This document shows, in pieces, positions 62,725 to 64,000 of a stretch of 64,000 bases of DNA (position 1 is its first letter; each line of letters starts with the position of its first letter). The stretch spans positions 429,110 through 493,109 of the forward strand of contig JH154988.1 in assembly GCA_000226015.1 (NCBI GenBank). Reading direction: 5' to 3'. Under the pieces are notes generated by a model, which was not told the origin of the DNA, ran no database searches, and saw only the letters and a list, made by a program, of their open reading frames with translations. This DNA is from Mnemiopsis leidyi (taxonomy: Eukaryota > Ctenophora > Tentaculata > Lobata > Bolinopsidae). The translations under genes and the position numbers were made by a program.

Positions 62725-63204
62725 TTAGTCATGGTTCTTTCTAATCTGCCCGCCATTTAAACCTTCGCCAGTTCCGCAACCCAGCCTCCCAAAACCACCA
62801 GGCTCCCGTGTGCCCGGTCTTTTTACCGTCTCGTTATTCAGAGGCCTCTTATTTCCGGCTACATGACGACACAACATGGGCAAATTCATGCTGAAAATGG
62901 ACGCTGAGTCGGGGTTTAACCTTAGATGATACTTGTCTTCCACGACTGAGCTGATTTCGAGGCGGAAAACTGCTGTGATAAATTCACTGCAACTTTGTAG
63001 ACGTTCTGATTCCTGCTGCCTGAGTAGGTACAACACACGTGTGGGTTGTAGAGCTTCCAGTCGTATATTTGTCACAGTTTGTCCTCGTTTTCTCGGAATG
63101 CTACCTCGTTGCCACTTGGCAACAGTTCTACAACAGTAGTGTCTATTATTTGGGGGAATAATTCGTAAACCGAAACGTTCCATCAATTGCATCTCGTGAG
63201 ACAT
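62725..63204 (-). CDS. Unrecognised 159-codon open frame, weak
   Basis: ATG to stop without introns; Arg/Leu-rich. It contains no motif, signal peptide or membrane span that I recognise. In DNA of this composition, one chance frame of this length is plausible in 64 kb. TTATAAG lies only about ten bases before the ATG. Listed because nothing else explains the length. Confidence 0.15.
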   Translation of the reverse strand: MSHEMQLMERFGLRIIPPNNRHYCCRTVAKWQRGSIPRKRGQTVTNIRLEALQPTRVLYLLRQQESERLQSCSEFITAVFRLEISSVVEDKYHLRLNPDSASIFSMNLPMLCRHVAGNKRPLNNETVKRPGTREPGGFGRLGCGTGEGLNGGQIRKNHD

Positions 63205-63616
63205 AATGCACTTATAACGGAGAGGATTATCGAATCTAACTTAGTTCGGTTACGGTCAGTTACTCGGTAATAATCATTACTTCTGAAGAACCATTTCCAG
63301 CTGCGTAGATTAGAATCCCCACGCTGTCCTCTGCTCTTCATGCTGAACTTTGAAATTTTGGCTGTGCCTCAAACTATCACGTTTTTGAATCCGTTTCCGG
63401 TTCAAACCTTACTGAAGATGAGATTTGAGATTAACCGACAACAAGTTCCGGCCCTGTTCTGCAATCATGTCGTCACATGTTTCTGTAGCTAGAGTTGATA
63501 TGTAGCAGTGCCAAATATCAGGGTATCCGTCATGTGATTCCCCTGACAGTGTTCCGGTCATACTTTGCTCTACTCAGATTTAAAATGTTTTGTGTTTTGT
63601 GTTCAACTGTGCCGGA

Positions 63617-63875
63617 CCAATAGCATTACTCCGCTACTTGCAGTCCTAAGTCGGACCAATCACACGCCTTCTCTCTCATGTTTTCCACCAATCACACGTC
63701 TAATTTTCTTAGACACATGTGCCAATAGAACGAGCTGGATCCTAGAGTTTTAGAGCTCTAAACCAATACCCTGTCACACGAACCCGCCCCCACGCTTTAT
63801 AAACCAATCACACCTCCCTTGCTGCTCCTCTCATAACCACAACACTGGCTGCTAATTGAGCTGCCTAAATAAAAG
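63617..63875 (+). promoter_or_regulatory. Array of six CCAAT boxes with TATA-like motifs
   Basis: CCAAT, all on the plus strand, at 63617, 63656, 63688, 63722, 63763 and 63804, spaced 32-41 bp; three read CCAATCACA. TATAAA lies at 63798-63803 and TAAATAAAAG at 63866-63875. This looks like an NF-Y-type promoter reading rightwards out of the window; the first exon would be at or beyond 64000. Confidence 0.65.
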
Positions 63876-63961
63876 CGTGACCTAGGTGGATCTGTGCTAG
63901 TCGAATAGACCATGTGACATGTCCGACAACTGATAAGAGCGAGCAGTCAGACACAACATCT

Positions 63962-63966
<5 letters not shown>

Positions 63967-64000
<34 letters not shown>
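63967..64000. repeat. GA dinucleotide microsatellite at the window edge
   Basis: Uninterrupted GA repeats to the last base. It lies about 100 bp downstream of the TATA-like motif, so probably in the leader of the gene to the right. Confidence 0.98.

Larger units (their letters stand above)
41951..63600. other. About 21.6 kb without a convincing gene
   Basis: Both strands were read without finding an exon chain I trust. Contents: promoter-like motifs at 47940-47990 (CCAATCACA, CCAATGAGA and CACGTG), paired CACGTG sites near 58772 and 60408, minisatellites, an N gap at 53981-53991, a TGC-type repeat near 58020 and AT microsatellites near 57565 and 61973. The stretch may be regulatory DNA for a gene to the right or hold noncoding transcripts. 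Confidence 0.35.

Overview
This is a eukaryotic, animal-type genomic window. It is AT-rich, has GT-AG introns of roughly 80-900 bp, and is full of minisatellites. The reading frames include families found in animals: an adhesion-type GPCR, a TSP1-domain secreted protein, a PIM-like kinase and a PRPP-synthetase-associated protein. The species cannot be fixed from sequence alone. The 633-residue fusexin-like gene resembles the EFF-AFF family, reported so far in nematodes, some arthropods, cephalochordates, ctenophores and Naegleria. A marine invertebrate, possibly a ctenophore, is a reasonable guess but no more than that.

Layout. 0-4.5 kb: 3' part of an adhesion GPCR (+), nine exons visible, its N-terminus outside the window. 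5.55-7.45 kb: intronless fusexin-like cell-fusion protein (-), convergent with the GPCR. 8.15-9.7 kb: cluster of GC-rich modular repeats. 9.87-11.52 kb: complete five-exon actin (-) with an SRF-type CArG box upstream. 13.0-14.16 kb: three-exon secreted TSP1 protein (-). 14.56-16.23 kb: two copies of an 18-bp minisatellite, an assembly gap, an exact 346-bp duplication, and a possible 40-residue membrane microprotein with its own TATA and E-box promoter. 16.78-17.70 kb: two-exon basic, probably nuclear, 163-residue protein (+). 18.8-19.75 kb: protein-like but broken fragments. 20.92-22.62 kb: four-exon cysteine-rich, signal-peptide and GPI-type protein (+). 22.6-33.7 kb: no gene recognised. 33.71-36.57 kb: complete eight-exon PRPS-associated protein (+). 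37.63-38.42 kb: intronless PIM-like kinase (-) with a TATA promoter. 39.8-41.95 kb: second modular-repeat cluster sharing modules with the first. 42-63.6 kb: no convincing gene, several minisatellites, paired CACGTG motifs and a second gap. 63.6-64.0 kb: six CCAAT boxes plus TATA-like motifs, probably the promoter of a gene beyond the right edge.

Most multi-exon genes here were assembled by hand from splice signals and matching intron phases. Every listed exon chain keeps frame to a stop. The genes do not form an obvious pathway. The most notable features are the fusexin-like gene, minisatellites lying directly against splice sites of two genes, and a family of shuffled repeat modules.
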